Part shown: in pieces, positions 48,891 to 60,027 of the stretch
How positions within the stretch are numbered: position 1 is the stretch's first letter
How the letters are laid out: every line of letters begins with the position of its first letter
Assembly (NCBI RefSeq): GCF_001424835.1
Contig: NZ_LMCQ01000006.1
Coordinates: 56,240 to 120,239 of the forward strand
Length of the DNA: 64,000 bases
Source: Variovorax sp. Root318D1
GTDB taxonomy: Bacteria; Pseudomonadota; Gammaproteobacteria; Burkholderiales; Burkholderiaceae_C
Direction of reading: 5' to 3'
The notes under the pieces: generated by a model
What the model was told of the DNA's origin: nothing
The model's input: only the letters and a program-made list of their open reading frames with translations
Database searches by the model: none
Made by a program: the position numbers and the translations under genes

Positions 48891-50012
48891 ATGCGCCGGC
48901 GCTCCCTTGCTACCTTCGCAGTCATCTGCGCATTGCCATTCGCCTTGGCCGCGTGCGGCGAAAAGGCGCCAGCCGATCCGCGTACGGGGGCGCCCCTGGT
49001 GCGCACCGCCATCGTCCAGGGCGCAACCCCAGGGTCGCGTTCTTTCACGGGAACCGTAGCCGCCCGGGTGCAGAGCGACCTGGGATTTCGTGTCTCGGGC
49101 AAGGTGCTGGAGCGGCTCGTGGACGGCGGGCAAACCGTGAAGCGCGGCCAGCCGCTGATGCGCCTCGATCCCGCCGATCTGAAGCTTGCCGCGCAGGCGC
49201 AGCAAGAAGCCGTGGCCGCGGCGCGAGCGCGTGCCCAGCAGACGGCGGACGACGAAGCCCGCTACCGCGACCTGCGCGGTACCGGCGCCATCTCGGCTTC
49301 GGCCTACGACCAGATCAAGAGCGCGGCCGATGCGGCCAAGGCCCAGCTCAACGCGGCCGTGGCCCAGGCCGACGTTGCGCTCAATGCAAGCCGCTACACG
49401 CAGCTGGTGGCGGACGGCGACGGCGTCGTCATGGAAACGCTGGCCGAGCCAGGACAGGTCGTGAACGCGGGGCAGGCCGTGGTGCGCCTGGCCCACGCCG
49501 GGCGCCGAGAAGCCGTGATCCAGCTGCCGGAAACCCTGCGCCCCGTGGTCGGCTCCACTGCGCAAGCCACGCTTTTCGGCAAGGAAGGCCCGGGCGTTGC
49601 GGCCAGGCTGCGGCAGCTCTCGGACGCCGCGGACCGGCTCACCCGTACCTTCGATGCGCGCTACGTGCTGGAGGGAGAGCTGGCCAATGCGCCATTGGGC
49701 ACCACGGTGTCCATCCAGATTCCGGATGGCTCTTCTTCTATGCAAGCAGGCTTCCAAGTGCCTGCAGGTTCCCTGTTCGACGCAGGCAAGGGGTCGGGCG
49801 TATGGATCATCGACGGCACGCCCGCAAAAGTTTCATGGCGCGCGGTCCAGATCCAGCAGCTGAATGACGATGGTGCACGCGTCGCCGGCCAGATCAAGCA
49901 AGGCGACCGGATCGTCGCACTCGGCGCGCATCTGCTGCGCGAAGGTGAAGAGGTTCGGCTTGCAGCCCAATCCCCTGCCGCCGGCGCCGTTGCACAGCGA
50001 GCCCACCCGTGA
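48891..50012 (+). CDS. RND efflux periplasmic adaptor (MFP), lipoprotein
   Basis: A 373-residue membrane fusion protein. The signal peptide ends LAAC (Cys22). The lipoyl/barrel-sandwich halves (GFRVSGKVLERLVDGGQTVKRGQ and VMETLAEPGQVVNAGQAVV) frame an alpha hairpin rich in Ala and Gln. It links the RND pump to the NodT channel across the periplasm. Its stop overlaps the GTG start of the RND gene. Confidence 0.93.
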   Translation: MRRRSLATFAVICALPFALAACGEKAPADPRTGAPLVRTAIVQGATPGSRSFTGTVAARVQSDLGFRVSGKVLERLVDGGQTVKRGQPLMRLDPADLKLAAQAQQEAVAAARARAQQTADDEARYRDLRGTGAISASAYDQIKSAADAAKAQLNAAVAQADVALNASRYTQLVADGDGVVMETLAEPGQVVNAGQAVVRLAHAGRREAVIQLPETLRPVVGSTAQATLFGKEGPGVAARLRQLSDAADRLTRTFDARYVLEGELANAPLGTTVSIQIPDGSSSMQAGFQVPAGSLFDAGKGSGVWIIDGTPAKVSWRAVQIQQLNDDGARVAGQIKQGDRIVALGAHLLREGEEVRLAAQSPAAGAVAQRAHP

Positions 50013-53000
50013 GCGAAGGCCGCTTCAACCTGTCGGCGCTCGCGGTGCGCGAGCGCGCGATCAGCCTGTTCCTGATTCTCCTGATCTCGCTGGCCGGAGG
50101 CGTCGCGTTCTTCAAGCTCGGCCGCGCCGAGGACCCCGCATTCACGATCAAGGTGATGACGATCGTCACCGCCTGGCCCGGCGCCACCGCGCAGGAGATG
50201 CAGGACCAGGTGGCCGAGAAGATCGAGAAGCGCATGCAGGAACTGCGCTGGTACGAACGCACGGAGACCTACACCCGACCCGGCCTTGCCTTCACCATGC
50301 TGACCTTGCTGGACAGCACGCCGCCGTCGGAAGTGGAGGCCGAGTTCTACCAGGCCCGCAAGAAGGTCGGGGACGAGGCGCGCAACTTGCCGCAAGGCGT
50401 GATCGGGCCTTTTCTCAACGACGAGTATTCCGACGTGACCTTCGCGCTGTACGCGCTCAAGGCCAAGGGTGAACCGCAGCGCCTCCTGGTGCGCGACGCG
50501 GAGACGCTGCGCCAGCGGTTGCTGCACGTGCCGGGCGTGAAGAAGGTCAACATCGTCGGCGAGCAGTCGGAGCGCATCTACGTCGAGTTCTCACACGAGC
50601 GGCTGGCCACGCTGGGCGTCTCGCCGCAGGACGTGTTCGCCGCGCTCAACAGCCAGAACGTCTTGACGCCGGCCGGCTCCGTGGAGACCAAGGGGCCGGA
50701 AGTGTTCATTCGCCTGGACGGCGCCTTCGACGAGCTGCAGAAGATCCGCGATACGCCGGTGGTGGTCCAGGGCCGCACGCTCAAGCTGTCGGACGTCGCC
50801 ACCGTCAAGCGCGGCTATGAAGACCCGGCGACCGTGATGATCCGCAATGGCGGTGAGCCGGCGCTGTTGCTGGGCGTGGTCATGCGCGACGGCTGGAACG
50901 GGCTCGACCTGGGCAAGTCGCTGGACAGCGAGGTCCGCGCCATCAACGCCGAGCAACCGCTGGGCATGCGCCTGGACAAGGTCACGGACCAGGCCGTCAA
51001 CATCAGCGCCGCGGTGGACGAGTTCATGGTCAAGTTCTTCGTCGCGCTCTTGGTCGTGATGCTGGTGAGCTTCGTGAGCATGGGCTGGCGCGTGGGCCTC
51101 GTGGTGGCCGCGGCCGTGCCGCTGACGCTGGCGGTGGTCTTCGTGGTGATGCTCGCAAGCGGCAAGAACTTCGATCGCATCACGCTGGGATCGCTGATCC
51201 TCGCGCTGGGCCTCCTGGTGGACGACGCCATCATCGCCATCGAGATGATGGTGGTGAAGATGGAGGAGGGCTACGGCCGCATCGCCGCCTCCGCCTATGC
51301 CTGGAGCCATACCGCGGCGCCGATGCTCTCGGGCACGCTGGTCACTGCCGTGGGCTTCATGCCCAACGGCTTTGCCAGGTCCACGGCAGGCGAGTACACC
51401 AGCAACATGTTCTGGATCGTCGGCATCGCGCTCATCGCGTCCTGGGTGGTCGCAGTGATCTTCACGCCCTACCTCGGCGTCAAGCTGCTGCCCGACTTCA
51501 AGAAGGTCGAGGGCGGCCACGAAGCGATCTACGACACGCCGCGCTACAACCGCTTTCGCCAGCTGCTGGCGCGCGTCATCGCGCGCAAGTGGCTGGTCGC
51601 CGGCTCGGTCATTGGCCTCTTCGTCTTGGCCGTGCTCGGCATGGCGGTGGTCAAGAAGCAGTTCTTCCCGATCTCCGACCGACCTGAAGTGCTGATCGAA
51701 GTGCAGATGCCCTATGGCACGTCGATCACCCAGACCAGCGCCGCCACGTCCAAGGTGGAAGACTGGCTGGCCAAGCAGGCCGAAGCCCGGATCGTCACCG
51801 CCTACGTGGGCCAGGGCGCGCCGCGCTTCTATTTCTCGATGGGGCCGGAGCTGCCCGATCCGTCGTTCGCCAAGATCGTGGTGCGTACCGAGAACCAGGA
51901 CGAACGCGAAGCGTTGAAGCATCGCCTGCGGCAAGCCATTGCCGATGGCCTCGCGCCCGAGGCGCGCTTGCGCGTCACCCAGCTGGTTTTCGGCCCGTAC
52001 TCGCCGTTCCCGGTGGCCTACCGTGTCACCGGCCCCGATCCCGACAAGCTGCGCAAGATCGCGGCCGACGTGCAGCAGGTGATGGATGCCAGTCCGATGA
52101 TGCGCACGGTCAACACCGACTGGGGCGCGCGCACGCCCACGCTGCACTTCACCTTGCAGCAGGACCGGCTGCAGGCTGTGGGGCTGAGCTCCAGCGCCGT
52201 GGCGCAACAACTGCAGTTTTTGCTCAGCGGCGCGCCGGTGACTGCCGTGCGCGAGGACATCCGCACGGTGCAGGTCGTCGCGCGCTCGGCCGGCGGCATC
52301 CGGCTCGACCCGGCCCGCATCGGCGACTTTACGCTCGCCGGCGCCAACGGCCAGCGCATTCCGCTGTCGCAAGTGGGCCAGGTCGACGTGCGGATGGAAG
52401 AACCGATCATGCGACGGCGCGACCGGGTGCCGACGATCACCGTGCGTGGCGACATCGCCGAAGGCTTGCAGCCGCCGGACGTGTCGGCGGCCGTCACCGC
52501 GCAGCTGCAGCCGCTCATCGACAAACTGCCGGGCGGCTATCGCATCGAGGAGGCCGGTTCCATCGAGGAGTCGGGCAAGGCGACGGCTGCGATGCTGCCG
52601 CTCTTTCCGATCATGCTGGCCATCACCTTGCTGATCATCATCCTGCAGGTGCGTTCGATCTCCGCGATGGTCATGGTCTTCCTGACCAGCCCGCTGGGGC
52701 TGATCGGCGTGGTGCCGACCCTGATCCTGTTTCAGCAGCCTTTCGGCATCAATGCGCTGGTCGGCCTGATCGCGCTGTCGGGCATCCTGATGCGCAACAC
52801 GCTGATATTGATCGGGCAGATCCACCACAACGAACAGGCGGGGCTCGACCCGTTCCGAGCGGTGGTCGAGGCCACCGTGCAGCGTGCCCGGCCGGTGATC
52901 CTGACGGCCATGGCCGCGATCCTGGCCTTCATTCCGCTGACGCATTCGGTGTTCTGGGGAACGCTCGCCTACACGCTGATCGGCGGGACCTTTGCCGGGA

Positions 53001-53098
53001 CTGCTCTGACGCTGGTGTTCTTGCCGGCCGTGTATGCCATCTGGTTCCGGATCAGGCCCGACAGCGGCCGCGTGCCTCTGGTCGCGCAGCCGGCCTGA
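50009..53098 (+). CDS. RND-family efflux transporter permease
   Basis: A 1029-residue inner-membrane pump, the normal length of HAE1/AcrB-like proteins. Twelve hydrophobic segments in two sets, large periplasmic loops, and the central proton-relay motif in transmembrane helix 4 ([15 protein letters not shown], with paired Asp) are present. It begins at a GTG that overlaps the MFP stop (GTGA). It exports drugs or toxic small molecules with the adaptor and the NodT channel. The substrate range is unknown. Confidence 0.95.
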   Translation: MSEGRFNLSALAVRERAISLFLILLISLAGGVAFFKLGRAEDPAFTIKVMTIVTAWPGATAQEMQDQVAEKIEKRMQELRWYERTETYTRPGLAFTMLTLLDSTPPSEVEAEFYQARKKVGDEARNLPQGVIGPFLNDEYSDVTFALYALKAKGEPQRLLVRDAETLRQRLLHVPGVKKVNIVGEQSERIYVEFSHERLATLGVSPQDVFAALNSQNVLTPAGSVETKGPEVFIRLDGAFDELQKIRDTPVVVQGRTLKLSDVATVKRGYEDPATVMIRNGGEPALLLGVVMRDGWNGLDLGKSLDSEVRAINAEQPLGMRLDKVTDQAVNISAAVDEFMVKFFVALLVVMLVSFVSMGWRVGLVVAAAVPLTLAVVFVVMLASGKNFDRITLGSLILALGLLVDDAIIAIEMMVVKMEEGYGRIAASAYAWSHTAAPMLSGTLVTAVGFMPNGFARSTAGEYTSNMFWIVGIALIASWVVAVIFTPYLGVKLLPDFKKVEGGHEAIYDTPRYNRFRQLLARVIARKWLVAGSVIGLFVLAVLGMAVVKKQFFPISDRPEVLIEVQMPYGTSITQTSAATSKVEDWLAKQAEARIVTAYVGQGAPRFYFSMGPELPDPSFAKIVVRTENQDEREALKHRLRQAIADGLAPEARLRVTQLVFGPYSPFPVAYRVTGPDPDKLRKIAADVQQVMDASPMMRTVNTDWGARTPTLHFTLQQDRLQAVGLSSSAVAQQLQFLLSGAPVTAVREDIRTVQVVARSAGGIRLDPARIGDFTLAGANGQRIPLSQVGQVDVRMEEPIMRRRDRVPTITVRGDIAEGLQPPDVSAAVTAQLQPLIDKLPGGYRIEEAGSIEESGKATAAMLPLFPIMLAITLLIIILQVRSISAMVMVFLTSPLGLIGVVPTLILFQQPFGINALVGLIALSGILMRNTLILIGQIHHNEQAGLDPFRAVVEATVQRARPVILTAMAAILAFIPLTHSVFWGTLAYTLIGGTFAGTALTLVFLPAVYAIWFRIRPDSGRVPLVAQPA

Positions 53099-53160
53099 AC
53101 AGGACCCGCGTCGTGAGTCCGCTCTCCCTGCTGTCCGTGAGTATCGAAAAAGGAATTGCC

Positions 53161-53964
53161 ATGCTGGATACAGTCGTCGTCATCACCGGCGTGTCGTCGG
53201 GCATCGGACGTGCCGCCGCAGAGAAATTTGCCAAGCTCGGCTGCCGCGTCTTCGGCACCGTGCGCAGCATCGACAAGACGCCACCGTTGCCCGGCGTCGA
53301 GCTCGTCGAGATGGACGTTCGCGAAGACGCTTCCGTTGAACGCGCCATCAAGCACATCATCGACCAGGCCGGCCGCATCAGCGTGCTCGTCAACAACGCG
53401 GGCATGAGCATGCTCGGCGCGGTGGAGGAAACATCGGTTTCTGAGGCGGCGTCGCTGTTCGACATCAACGTGTTCGGCGTGCTGCGAACGACTCATGCGG
53501 TGCTCCCGCACATGCGAGCGCAACGCCGCGGAAGAATCGTCAACATCAGTTCGGTGCTGGGCTTTCTGCCGGCGCCGTACATGGGGCTTTATTCGGCTTC
53601 CAAGCATGCGGTGGAGGGTCTGTCCGAAACCCTGGACCATGAGGTGCGCCAGTTCGGCATTCGCGTGACGCTGGTCGCACCGGCCTATACCCGGACCAAC
53701 CTGGATGCCAATTCGCCCCAGGCAAGCTCGACAATCGCCGACTACGACCGCGAGCGTGCCATCGCGGCGCGCGCTGTGGCGCACAGCATCGACGGCGCTC
53801 CCGGACCCGATGGCGTGGCCGACACGATCGTCGACGCCGCCCTTGGCCCCTGGCGCATGCGCCGCACGCCGGCCGGGCAGGCATCGCTCCTGAGCAAGCT
53901 GCGCCGCTTCATGCCGGCCGGTCCGGTCGACGCCAGCCTGCGCAAGGCACTCGGCCTGGTCTGA
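53161..53964 (+). CDS. Short-chain dehydrogenase/reductase (SDR)
   Basis: A 267-residue classical SDR. The cofactor loop is [11 protein letters not shown], followed by NNAG, the catalytic Ser in NISSVLGF, and YSASK with the active Tyr and Lys. The first GxxxGxG region and DVRED-type Asp suggest use of NADP or NAD. It lies 62 bp after the RND pump with a weak AAAAAGGAATTGCC ribosome site. It could belong to the TetR regulon; the substrate is unknown. Confidence 0.92.
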   Translation: MLDTVVVITGVSSGIGRAAAEKFAKLGCRVFGTVRSIDKTPPLPGVELVEMDVREDASVERAIKHIIDQAGRISVLVNNAGMSMLGAVEETSVSEAASLFDINVFGVLRTTHAVLPHMRAQRRGRIVNISSVLGFLPAPYMGLYSASKHAVEGLSETLDHEVRQFGIRVTLVAPAYTRTNLDANSPQASSTIADYDRERAIAARAVAHSIDGAPGPDGVADTIVDAALGPWRMRRTPAGQASLLSKLRRFMPAGPVDASLRKALGLV

Positions 53965-54175
53965 ACTCAGGTGTCGACTATCAGAAGGAATGAGCCCTGC
54001 ATCTTTGGAATCAACCATCTACGCATTGATCAATCGCTGCGCCGTTGTTTCACTTAAGTTGGAATTCTTCGGGGTTTGTCTCCTTGAAGATTTCCTGCCT
54101 TTCCGGCGCCAATAGAACGCCGCTGCCACGAGATGGATGGAAGCGCGGCCGCTAATTCACGAACCAGGAGTCCCC

Positions 54176-55801
54176 ATGACCCATCGTTCATTCTCGCTAG
54201 CCTTCTGGATTGCCATCAGTGCCGCGGCCCTTGCACAGGTTGGCTGCGCGTACAAACCCGGGGTCATGGCCGATGCAGGCCGCTCGACCGTGACGACCGA
54301 GAACGGCCAGATCAAAGGCCTTGCGAAGGGAGCCTCAGAGGTGTTCCTCGGACTGCCTTTCGCGGCGCCGCCAATGGGAAGCCTGCGTTGGGCGCCCCCG
54401 GAGAGAGCCGCTTCCTGGCAGGGCGTGCGAGATGGGACGGTCGCGGGACCTAGTTGCCCGCAGGCGGGTAGTTCCCCGGTCATCGGTCGGACAGAGAACG
54501 AGGACTGCCTTTATCTCAACCTCTATCGTCCCGCAGGTACTGCTTCGGGCGCATCGCTCCCAGTGCTTGTGTATGTCCATGGCGGGGCCAATACGGTCGG
54601 CGGCGCAATCCAGATCGACGGCGCTCGCATGGCGGCAGAAAACGGGATCGTGGTTGTTGCCATCAATCACCGCCTCGGATCGCTCGGCTTCTTGAATCAT
54701 CCCGCGCTCGCCCAGCAGGCCAAGGATCGCCTGGCGGGAAACTATGCGTTGCTCGATATCAAAGCAGCGCTCGAATGGGTTCAACGCAACATCGGTGCAT
54801 TCGGCGGCAACCCCAACAAAGTGACGTTGGGAGGAACCTCGTCGGGAGCAACCAATGTTTGCGCGCTCCTTGTCAACCCTGGTACAGCTGGGCTTCTTCA
54901 TGCTGCGATTATTTCCAGTGATGATTGCTTGCGGGACGTCGACACGGTCGCGCAATCGGAGGCGCGCGCGGCAGCCTTTGCAGCCAAGCTTGGATGCGCG
55001 AACCCGGGGAATGTCCTGGCCTGCTTGCGCTCCAAGAGCGCCGGCGAGTTGGTGACTGCCGGAGGTGCCTGGAATCCACACGTTGACCCCAAAGGATTTC
55101 ACCGCAAGCCTGCGATCGACGCGATCGCGGCAGGCGAATGGAGGGCGGTGCCTGTATTGATAGGCAGCATGCGCGAAGAAGGGCGTGGTTCCGGCGTGGC
55201 TTTCGCCAACTTCACGGCCCAGGCGTACGCGGCCTGGGTCACCCGGCTCGTCGGGGCTGACCGTGCTCCAGCGCTGCTGGCAGCCTATCCAGCGGACAAA
55301 TATTCGGGCCAGTACGCGCTGCCCTACGTCGTCGGTGACTTCGTTACCGACAGCGGAATGCGCGGTCTCGGTGGTTGTACCAACCTGGCGCTGGCGAGAC
55401 ATCTCGCGCGGCAAACGCCCACCTACTATTATCAATTCGAGGATCCAAACCCACCGGCACCCTCGACGCCGCCCGGCTATGAGTTTCGCGCGTCACACGG
55501 TCTCGATACTCCGTTCACATGGCCCGATTCGCCTCACATGGCGCAGTCCTCCTCACGGTTCACAGAAGCGCAGTGGCAGTTGTCGAAGGAGATGACCCGC
55601 TACTGGGCCGCTTTCGCCAAGAACTTCAACCCGGAGGTTCCCGGCCAGGCGGCGTGGCCTCGACTGATCGCGGACGGATCGTTGATGTCGCTGCGGCCGG
55701 GCGGACGGAGCCAAGCCTCGCCTGTCGCACAGTTTGCAGAGCTCCACAAGTGCGCACTGTGGGAAAAGATGCCCTGGGTGCTCGATCGCGGCGAACGCTG
55801 A
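54176..55801 (+). CDS. Type-B carboxylesterase, probable lipoprotein
   Basis: A 541-residue carboxylesterase/para-nitrobenzyl esterase family protein with a lipoprotein-like signal peptide (VGC at about 25). The GLPFAAPPMGSLRW and NEDCLYLNLY motifs, the VYVHGGAN oxyanion loop and the ALEWVQRNIGAFGGNP region are intact. The nucleophile elbow reads GGTSSGAT, with Thr in place of the usual Glu (GESAG). A catalytic His is in FRASHGLDTPF. It should cleave carboxylic esters in the periplasm or at the cell surface. The GGAG ribosome site before ATG 54176 fixes the start. Confidence 0.88.
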   Translation: MTHRSFSLAFWIAISAAALAQVGCAYKPGVMADAGRSTVTTENGQIKGLAKGASEVFLGLPFAAPPMGSLRWAPPERAASWQGVRDGTVAGPSCPQAGSSPVIGRTENEDCLYLNLYRPAGTASGASLPVLVYVHGGANTVGGAIQIDGARMAAENGIVVVAINHRLGSLGFLNHPALAQQAKDRLAGNYALLDIKAALEWVQRNIGAFGGNPNKVTLGGTSSGATNVCALLVNPGTAGLLHAAIISSDDCLRDVDTVAQSEARAAAFAAKLGCANPGNVLACLRSKSAGELVTAGGAWNPHVDPKGFHRKPAIDAIAAGEWRAVPVLIGSMREEGRGSGVAFANFTAQAYAAWVTRLVGADRAPALLAAYPADKYSGQYALPYVVGDFVTDSGMRGLGGCTNLALARHLARQTPTYYYQFEDPNPPAPSTPPGYEFRASHGLDTPFTWPDSPHMAQSSSRFTEAQWQLSKEMTRYWAAFAKNFNPEVPGQAAWPRLIADGSLMSLRPGGRSQASPVAQFAELHKCALWEKMPWVLDRGER

Positions 55802-56188
55802 TCTGCTGCGACCGGAACGGAGATGACTTGGTATGGGGCGTCCGAGCGGACTTGGCCGCGCCCTCGTAGTCCGCACTTGCCCTCCCCGGTTATGTTCCAT
55901 CAACGACAGCTGTGGAGCGAAACGCATAGCCGCTTTGGGCCCGGAAGAGACATTCCTCAAACCACGAAGCGGACCTCAGATCGGCGCTTCCGATCCTTAG
56001 CGCCGCCTTTCGGCCGCATTCTGGCGAGAGCCTTGGCTCCAACCGACCTCCAAGTCGCACAAAAGTGGTGAACTCGCGCAGGTGAACGAGAGCGCCGCCA
56101 AACCTGACGCGAGTTCGCTGACTGCCGGGCGACCTGTATTGACAACGCTCAAGCCGGCGACCAAGCTTCCGTCAGGAGGTGCCGGACC
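55802..56188. other. Gap without a clear gene
   Basis: 387 bp with no convincing reading frame on either strand. The only open frames are short and lack codon bias. No repeat, palindrome or T-run terminator was seen. The next gene's ribosome site (GTCAGGAGGTGCC) lies at its very end. Confidence 0.4.
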
Positions 56189-56704
56189 ATGAACAAGCGA
56201 CAAGCTCTTCTGATTGGATTGGCCGCCGTAACGACGCCGTTCGGGCGTCACGCAAGCGCGCAACCGAAGAAAGCCCAGGGCAGCAACACTGAAGCCACCC
56301 TGCGCGACACCATCGTCCAGTTCGAGAAAGCCTGGAACCGGCACGACGTGAATGCCTGCCTGGCCTCGATGACCGAGGACGTCTGGTTCACCCAATCGCT
56401 CGACCACTACGGCCGCATGAAGGGCAAGGCGGCGGTGAAAACTGCCTTCGAGTACGACGTGAAGAACACCGACCTCCGGTGGGAGGTGAAAGCCGTCCGC
56501 ATGATGCCCGACGGGACCGCTAGCGTCGTGTTGCGTCAGGTCGGCTTGATACCGCCCAAGACCGATGGCAAGTACAAGCGTGAAGACGTCAGCGATCCAA
56601 GCTTCGGCCGCTGGCGCTTCGAAGGCGGCAAGTGGCGACTATTCTTTTTCACTTCGCACAAGGGCTGGGCGCTGGATGAAATGAAGAAAGACGGAATGCA
56701 GTAG
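56189..56704 (+). CDS. Secreted SnoaL/NTF2-like fold protein
   Basis: A 171-residue protein with a signal peptide (to about HASA, residue 24) followed by an NTF2-like domain. LRDTIVQFEKAWNRHDVNACLASMTEDVWFTQ and the later FEGGKWRLFFFTSHKGW stretch show the family pattern. Members are enzymes or ligand-binding folds with diverse roles; none can be chosen here. It has a strong AGGAGGTG ribosome site. The next small gene lies 51 bp downstream. Confidence 0.75.
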   Translation: MNKRQALLIGLAAVTTPFGRHASAQPKKAQGSNTEATLRDTIVQFEKAWNRHDVNACLASMTEDVWFTQSLDHYGRMKGKAAVKTAFEYDVKNTDLRWEVKAVRMMPDGTASVVLRQVGLIPPKTDGKYKREDVSDPSFGRWRFEGGKWRLFFFTSHKGWALDEMKKDGMQ

Positions 56705-56754
56705 CGAGCGATTCCGACTCATCTCCAATGGGCACTTTGGCCAAGGAGGCCTCA

Positions 56755-57078
56755 ATGACTAACCTTCAGGTTTTGTTAACGGTCGCAGTGCTGGCATTCG
56801 GCGCGTCTACAGTGAGCGCCGAGAAGCTTGAGGTGAAATGTGAGTATTGGCACAAGCGCTTGGGTCAGCTTGACGACAGAACGAACCGCATCGACCTGGA
56901 CGCACGAACTTGCAACGGGCAGCCCTGCACGATCTCCGACACCGAGTTCAAATGGCAAGAGGAAGCCGGTCGGGCTGATCTGAGAATTGATCGCGTCGCA
57001 GGCGAGGGTACGGTCAGCTATCTATCGGACGTCATCGCTGATCAGAAGAACTGCAAGACCATCAAGACGGGGCGCTAG
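56755..57078 (+). CDS. Hypothetical small secreted protein
   Basis: A 107-residue protein with an N-terminal signal peptide ending STVSA. The mature part has four Cys (CEYWHK, CNGQPC, CKTIK) that could form two disulfides. An AAGGAGG ribosome site precedes ATG 56755, which is preferred to an upstream ATG at 56728. The family is not recognised. Confidence 0.65.
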   Translation: MTNLQVLLTVAVLAFGASTVSAEKLEVKCEYWHKRLGQLDDRTNRIDLDARTCNGQPCTISDTEFKWQEEAGRADLRIDRVAGEGTVSYLSDVIADQKNCKTIKTGR

Positions 57079-57211
57079 GGGGCGTTGTGCTCGCTCGGAA
57101 CCGGCCGGTCACTGGCTGTGTTCGTGCCCTGAAACCGGTATTGGGGCCAAGAGACCGGATGATATTCATCAGCGGAAGAGAAGGAATGTCCGTTCCTGGC
57201 CCGAATGCTGC

Positions 57212-58213
57212 CTACTTGCCATTCAATGCCAGCCGCTTCTGCACGGCTTGAAAGATGCGCCCTCGTGTGAGTCGCATGGCTTGGCCGCGCTGCCAGCTAT
57301 CCTGTGACACCGTGGAGTTCACGGCAACCACCAGATCCAGCGGCGGGTGAACCCAGATGACTTGGCCTGCGTAGCCGCTGGCGATGTAAGTAGGGCCCGA
57401 TGCAGCCCACCAGTACAGTCCGTATGGCAAGCCGACAGGCGGCCCGCCAGTACTTTGCGGCCTAACCAATTGCGCCACGAACCCGGGAGGCAGCACCTGC
57501 TCGTCTGCCCAGCTCCCTTCCTGTAGCAGAAGATAGCCTAGCTTCGCCATGTCCACAGTTCTCATCCACGCACTGCCATGAAGGTATTTGGGCTCTCGTA
57601 AGGCAAGAGGCGTCACGAGTTGGTCCCGCACCAAGTCGGCAGTGCGGCGGCCGGTAATACGTTCGAGAATGCCTTGAACCATGAGCGGACCGCTGTCGTC
57701 GTAAGCGAATCGTTCGCCTGGCTCTGCCCGAATCGGCCTGGCCCACGCCACCGCCGGAGCAAGTGGTGCGGCAGTCCCTGTGCTGTCATTGACCTCAAAG
57801 CCAGTTGTCATGGCGAGGAGGTGTCGAAGCGTGATGGCCTGCGAACGAGGGTCCGCATTGAGAGCGCGCCACTCAGGGATGAGGTCGACCACCGGCTGTT
57901 CCAACGAGGCAAGCTGTCCTCGTTGCAGGGCCGTCCCCACCAGCAGGGCCAAGGCGCTCTTGGTTACGGATTGCGCGTCTCGCAGAGTGTCGGGGCTGCC
58001 ATCACGGTAATACTCGTACACCCTGCGGCCTTGGAGGACGACCACCACGCTTTGGACATCACCCAAGGCCGTGGCAATGCCTTCGTCGAAGCCCTCGAAA
58101 GTGGCGGCGTCGAGGCGCTGCTCTTCGGGTGTCGACGTTCGCCAAGGCGGCAACTCCTGCGCAAGCGCGGTGGCCGCAACCATCGAAATAAGCCAGACGA
58201 CGAATCTCCGCAT
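57212..58213 (-). CDS. Beta-lactamase-family serine hydrolase
   Basis: A 333-residue periplasmic serine hydrolase of the class C beta-lactamase/penicillin-binding fold. It has a signal peptide ending ALAQ, the SVTKS motif with nucleophile Ser and Lys, a Y-x-S-type YDDSG and a C-terminal SGYAGQ in place of KTG. These are the usual features of esterase-like members of the family, not of true beta-lactamases. Monocistronic; ATG 58213 is the supported start. Confidence 0.87.
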   Translation of the reverse strand: MRRFVVWLISMVAATALAQELPPWRTSTPEEQRLDAATFEGFDEGIATALGDVQSVVVVLQGRRVYEYYRDGSPDTLRDAQSVTKSALALLVGTALQRGQLASLEQPVVDLIPEWRALNADPRSQAITLRHLLAMTTGFEVNDSTGTAAPLAPAVAWARPIRAEPGERFAYDDSGPLMVQGILERITGRRTADLVRDQLVTPLALREPKYLHGSAWMRTVDMAKLGYLLLQEGSWADEQVLPPGFVAQLVRPQSTGGPPVGLPYGLYWWAASGPTYIASGYAGQVIWVHPPLDLVVAVNSTVSQDSWQRGQAMRLTRGRIFQAVQKRLALNGK

Positions 58214-58379
58214 CTTGTGCTCCGAATTTCTTGTTGAGGCTGCGCCATCTGACGCGGCCCTGGCAGCATTCTGTCCGCGCCGCGCGTCTGGGGAGACGGT
58301 CACCGCGAACCCGCCGTCCGCGCACATCCACGCTACTACCCTGAAGGGTGCCGGAAAGTCTGCAGTTGGCCGAACGCCG

Positions 58380-58907
58380 TCATCTTGCCACTCGGCCTGA
58401 TGTTGGTTTGCCCTCTTCGCTTATCTCGTCGATCAGCGCATTGGCGCCTTCGGAGAAAACTACGGAGAATCCGAAACACATAGCTCGAGTTTGCCCAAGC
58501 ACCGTAGGATCCAAATTTGGTGGTCCGTTCTTCCCCTCTTGAGTAAGCCAGCCGTTCAGGCAGTCTCGTCTTACTGTTTGGGCTTTTCTTGCTAAGGCAA
58601 GATCAAATTCCACCCGGCCTTCACGCAGCGTTCCATCCGGCTGCAACTGTGACTTCGCCCAGCGAACACCCGGTACGGAAAGCATGTCCCAGCGAAGCTG
58701 GCATGCTTCCTTAGACATTTCTCCGCGGCTGCTCGATTTCACACAGCGGTCGATCGTCGCCCGCCAAGCACGCCGCTCAGCGACAGCAAAGGGCGATCCG
58801 GTTTTCGCGGGCCCGTTGCAGGCTGCTAGTGTCACGACCAAGCTACAGACCGCCAACTTCAGCCCGCTCCTGCGCAGAGCTTGGAAAATCAAACGTTTGT
58901 CGCACAT
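58380..58907 (-). CDS. Hypothetical lipoprotein
   Basis: A 175-residue lipoprotein. The signal peptide (MCDKRLIFQALRRSGLK, then hydrophobic) ends LAAC. The mature protein is polar with three further Cys and no recognised domain. ATG 58907 is chosen because the lipobox then falls at the right distance. The longer open frame upstream to 59183 has no ribosome site and lacks coding character. Confidence 0.6.
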   Translation of the reverse strand: MCDKRLIFQALRRSGLKLAVCSLVVTLAACNGPAKTGSPFAVAERRAWRATIDRCVKSSSRGEMSKEACQLRWDMLSVPGVRWAKSQLQPDGTLREGRVEFDLALARKAQTVRRDCLNGWLTQEGKNGPPNLDPTVLGQTRAMCFGFSVVFSEGANALIDEISEEGKPTSGRVAR

Positions 58908-59119
58908 GCGAACTATTGTCTCTTCTAAGGAGGCGCTGCGAGCGATGCTTTTCGACGTCCGCTTCTGACCGGAGCTAGGCTTAGGCGCACGAAGGCGATG
59001 AGATGAATGAACAGATGCCGAGTCCGGATTAGAGCAACGTTCTGGCATCAAAACGGAGAAACGGGAGGGACTTCCGCTATTGGCCGCAGGCGGTCGTTGC
59101 CCATCGTCGCATGGCTCAT

Positions 59120-59683
59120 TCAGCGACCGGTCATTGCCACGTTCCAGGACACAAGCTGCGGCCCCTGGTTGTTGCACATCCACCGTTCAACGCCAGCAAC
59201 GATGCCTTCGCCATCGCCGCCCAACGCTGTGAACGCCACAAGTGGCGGTCCCAACTTCGCGAGCACTGAGGAAAGCCGAGTGCCGTCGATGCAGCGAACT
59301 TCGTATGTGCTCTCGGGCAGGCGTTGGACCTCCTGCTCGATTCTGATCCAACATTGGCTATGGAAAAGCTGCCGCTCCGAAAGCGGCGTCATGGCCTCAG
59401 CGTCCAAAGCTGGTGAGACGCGCCAACGGTCGGCAAGTCGATTGCGGGAGGTGCCAACGTATCGGATCACTCCGTCGTTTCCGGCCACGAGGTAGAGACA
59501 TGGCGTACGGGCTTTCCACAATCCCGTATCGAGAATGTCGTACTCAGCTTGGAGCCATGGACCGACGCGAGCACCTTGGGCCACGTTACGCTTCCAGCGC
59601 TTTCCGCCGATTCCGTGAATACGGATGACCGGGGTTGCGGCATTAAAGATGGCGTAGGCGTGCTGATGTGCGGCAGATGTCAT
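59120..59683 (-). CDS. GIY-YIG-like hypothetical protein
   Basis: A 187-residue soluble protein. Its centre, CLYLVAGNDGVIRYVGTSRNRLADRWR, looks like a GIY-YIG-fold core (Y-L-V ... Y-V-G-x-S ... R). If so it may bind or cut nucleic acid. The similarity is limited to this motif. It is monocistronic, and the region around it has fewer strongly biased codons than the rest of the window. Confidence 0.55.
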   Translation of the reverse strand: MTSAAHQHAYAIFNAATPVIRIHGIGGKRWKRNVAQGARVGPWLQAEYDILDTGLWKARTPCLYLVAGNDGVIRYVGTSRNRLADRWRVSPALDAEAMTPLSERQLFHSQCWIRIEQEVQRLPESTYEVRCIDGTRLSSVLAKLGPPLVAFTALGGDGEGIVAGVERWMCNNQGPQLVSWNVAMTGR

Positions 59684-60027
59684 GCTTGAAAGGCGCGGCA
59701 GACCTGCATCGCGGTTGCCCAAGAGTTCTGTTTTGAACTGTAGCTGCGAGTTCCGTGATTTCAGACGTGGGCCGCATCGAAATCAGAGAACCGGGGCAAA
59801 TGTCCGGTCGCGCCCCCTCCGGACGCGACCATCCGAAACGGAGAACTCGCCCGGCTCGATCTGGCGAGCAAACTGCGACACCGGTCGCTGTTGATGAAAG
59901 ACGTATTCGACTCGAAATTTCATCCCATCCCCACCTGAAACAACTGCCTCTGAGCAAATTCTGCTGCGTTCACCAAGGTCCTACTAGCCGGAAGCGCAAG
60001 CTCGAAAATGTATGCGTCTCGGGAGAA
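59684..60027. other. Gap without a clear gene
   Basis: 344 bp with no supported gene. Opposing open frames exist but neither has a ribosome site, known motif or codon bias. No strong repeat was seen. It should contain the promoter of the GIY-YIG-like gene on the minus strand. Confidence 0.35.
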
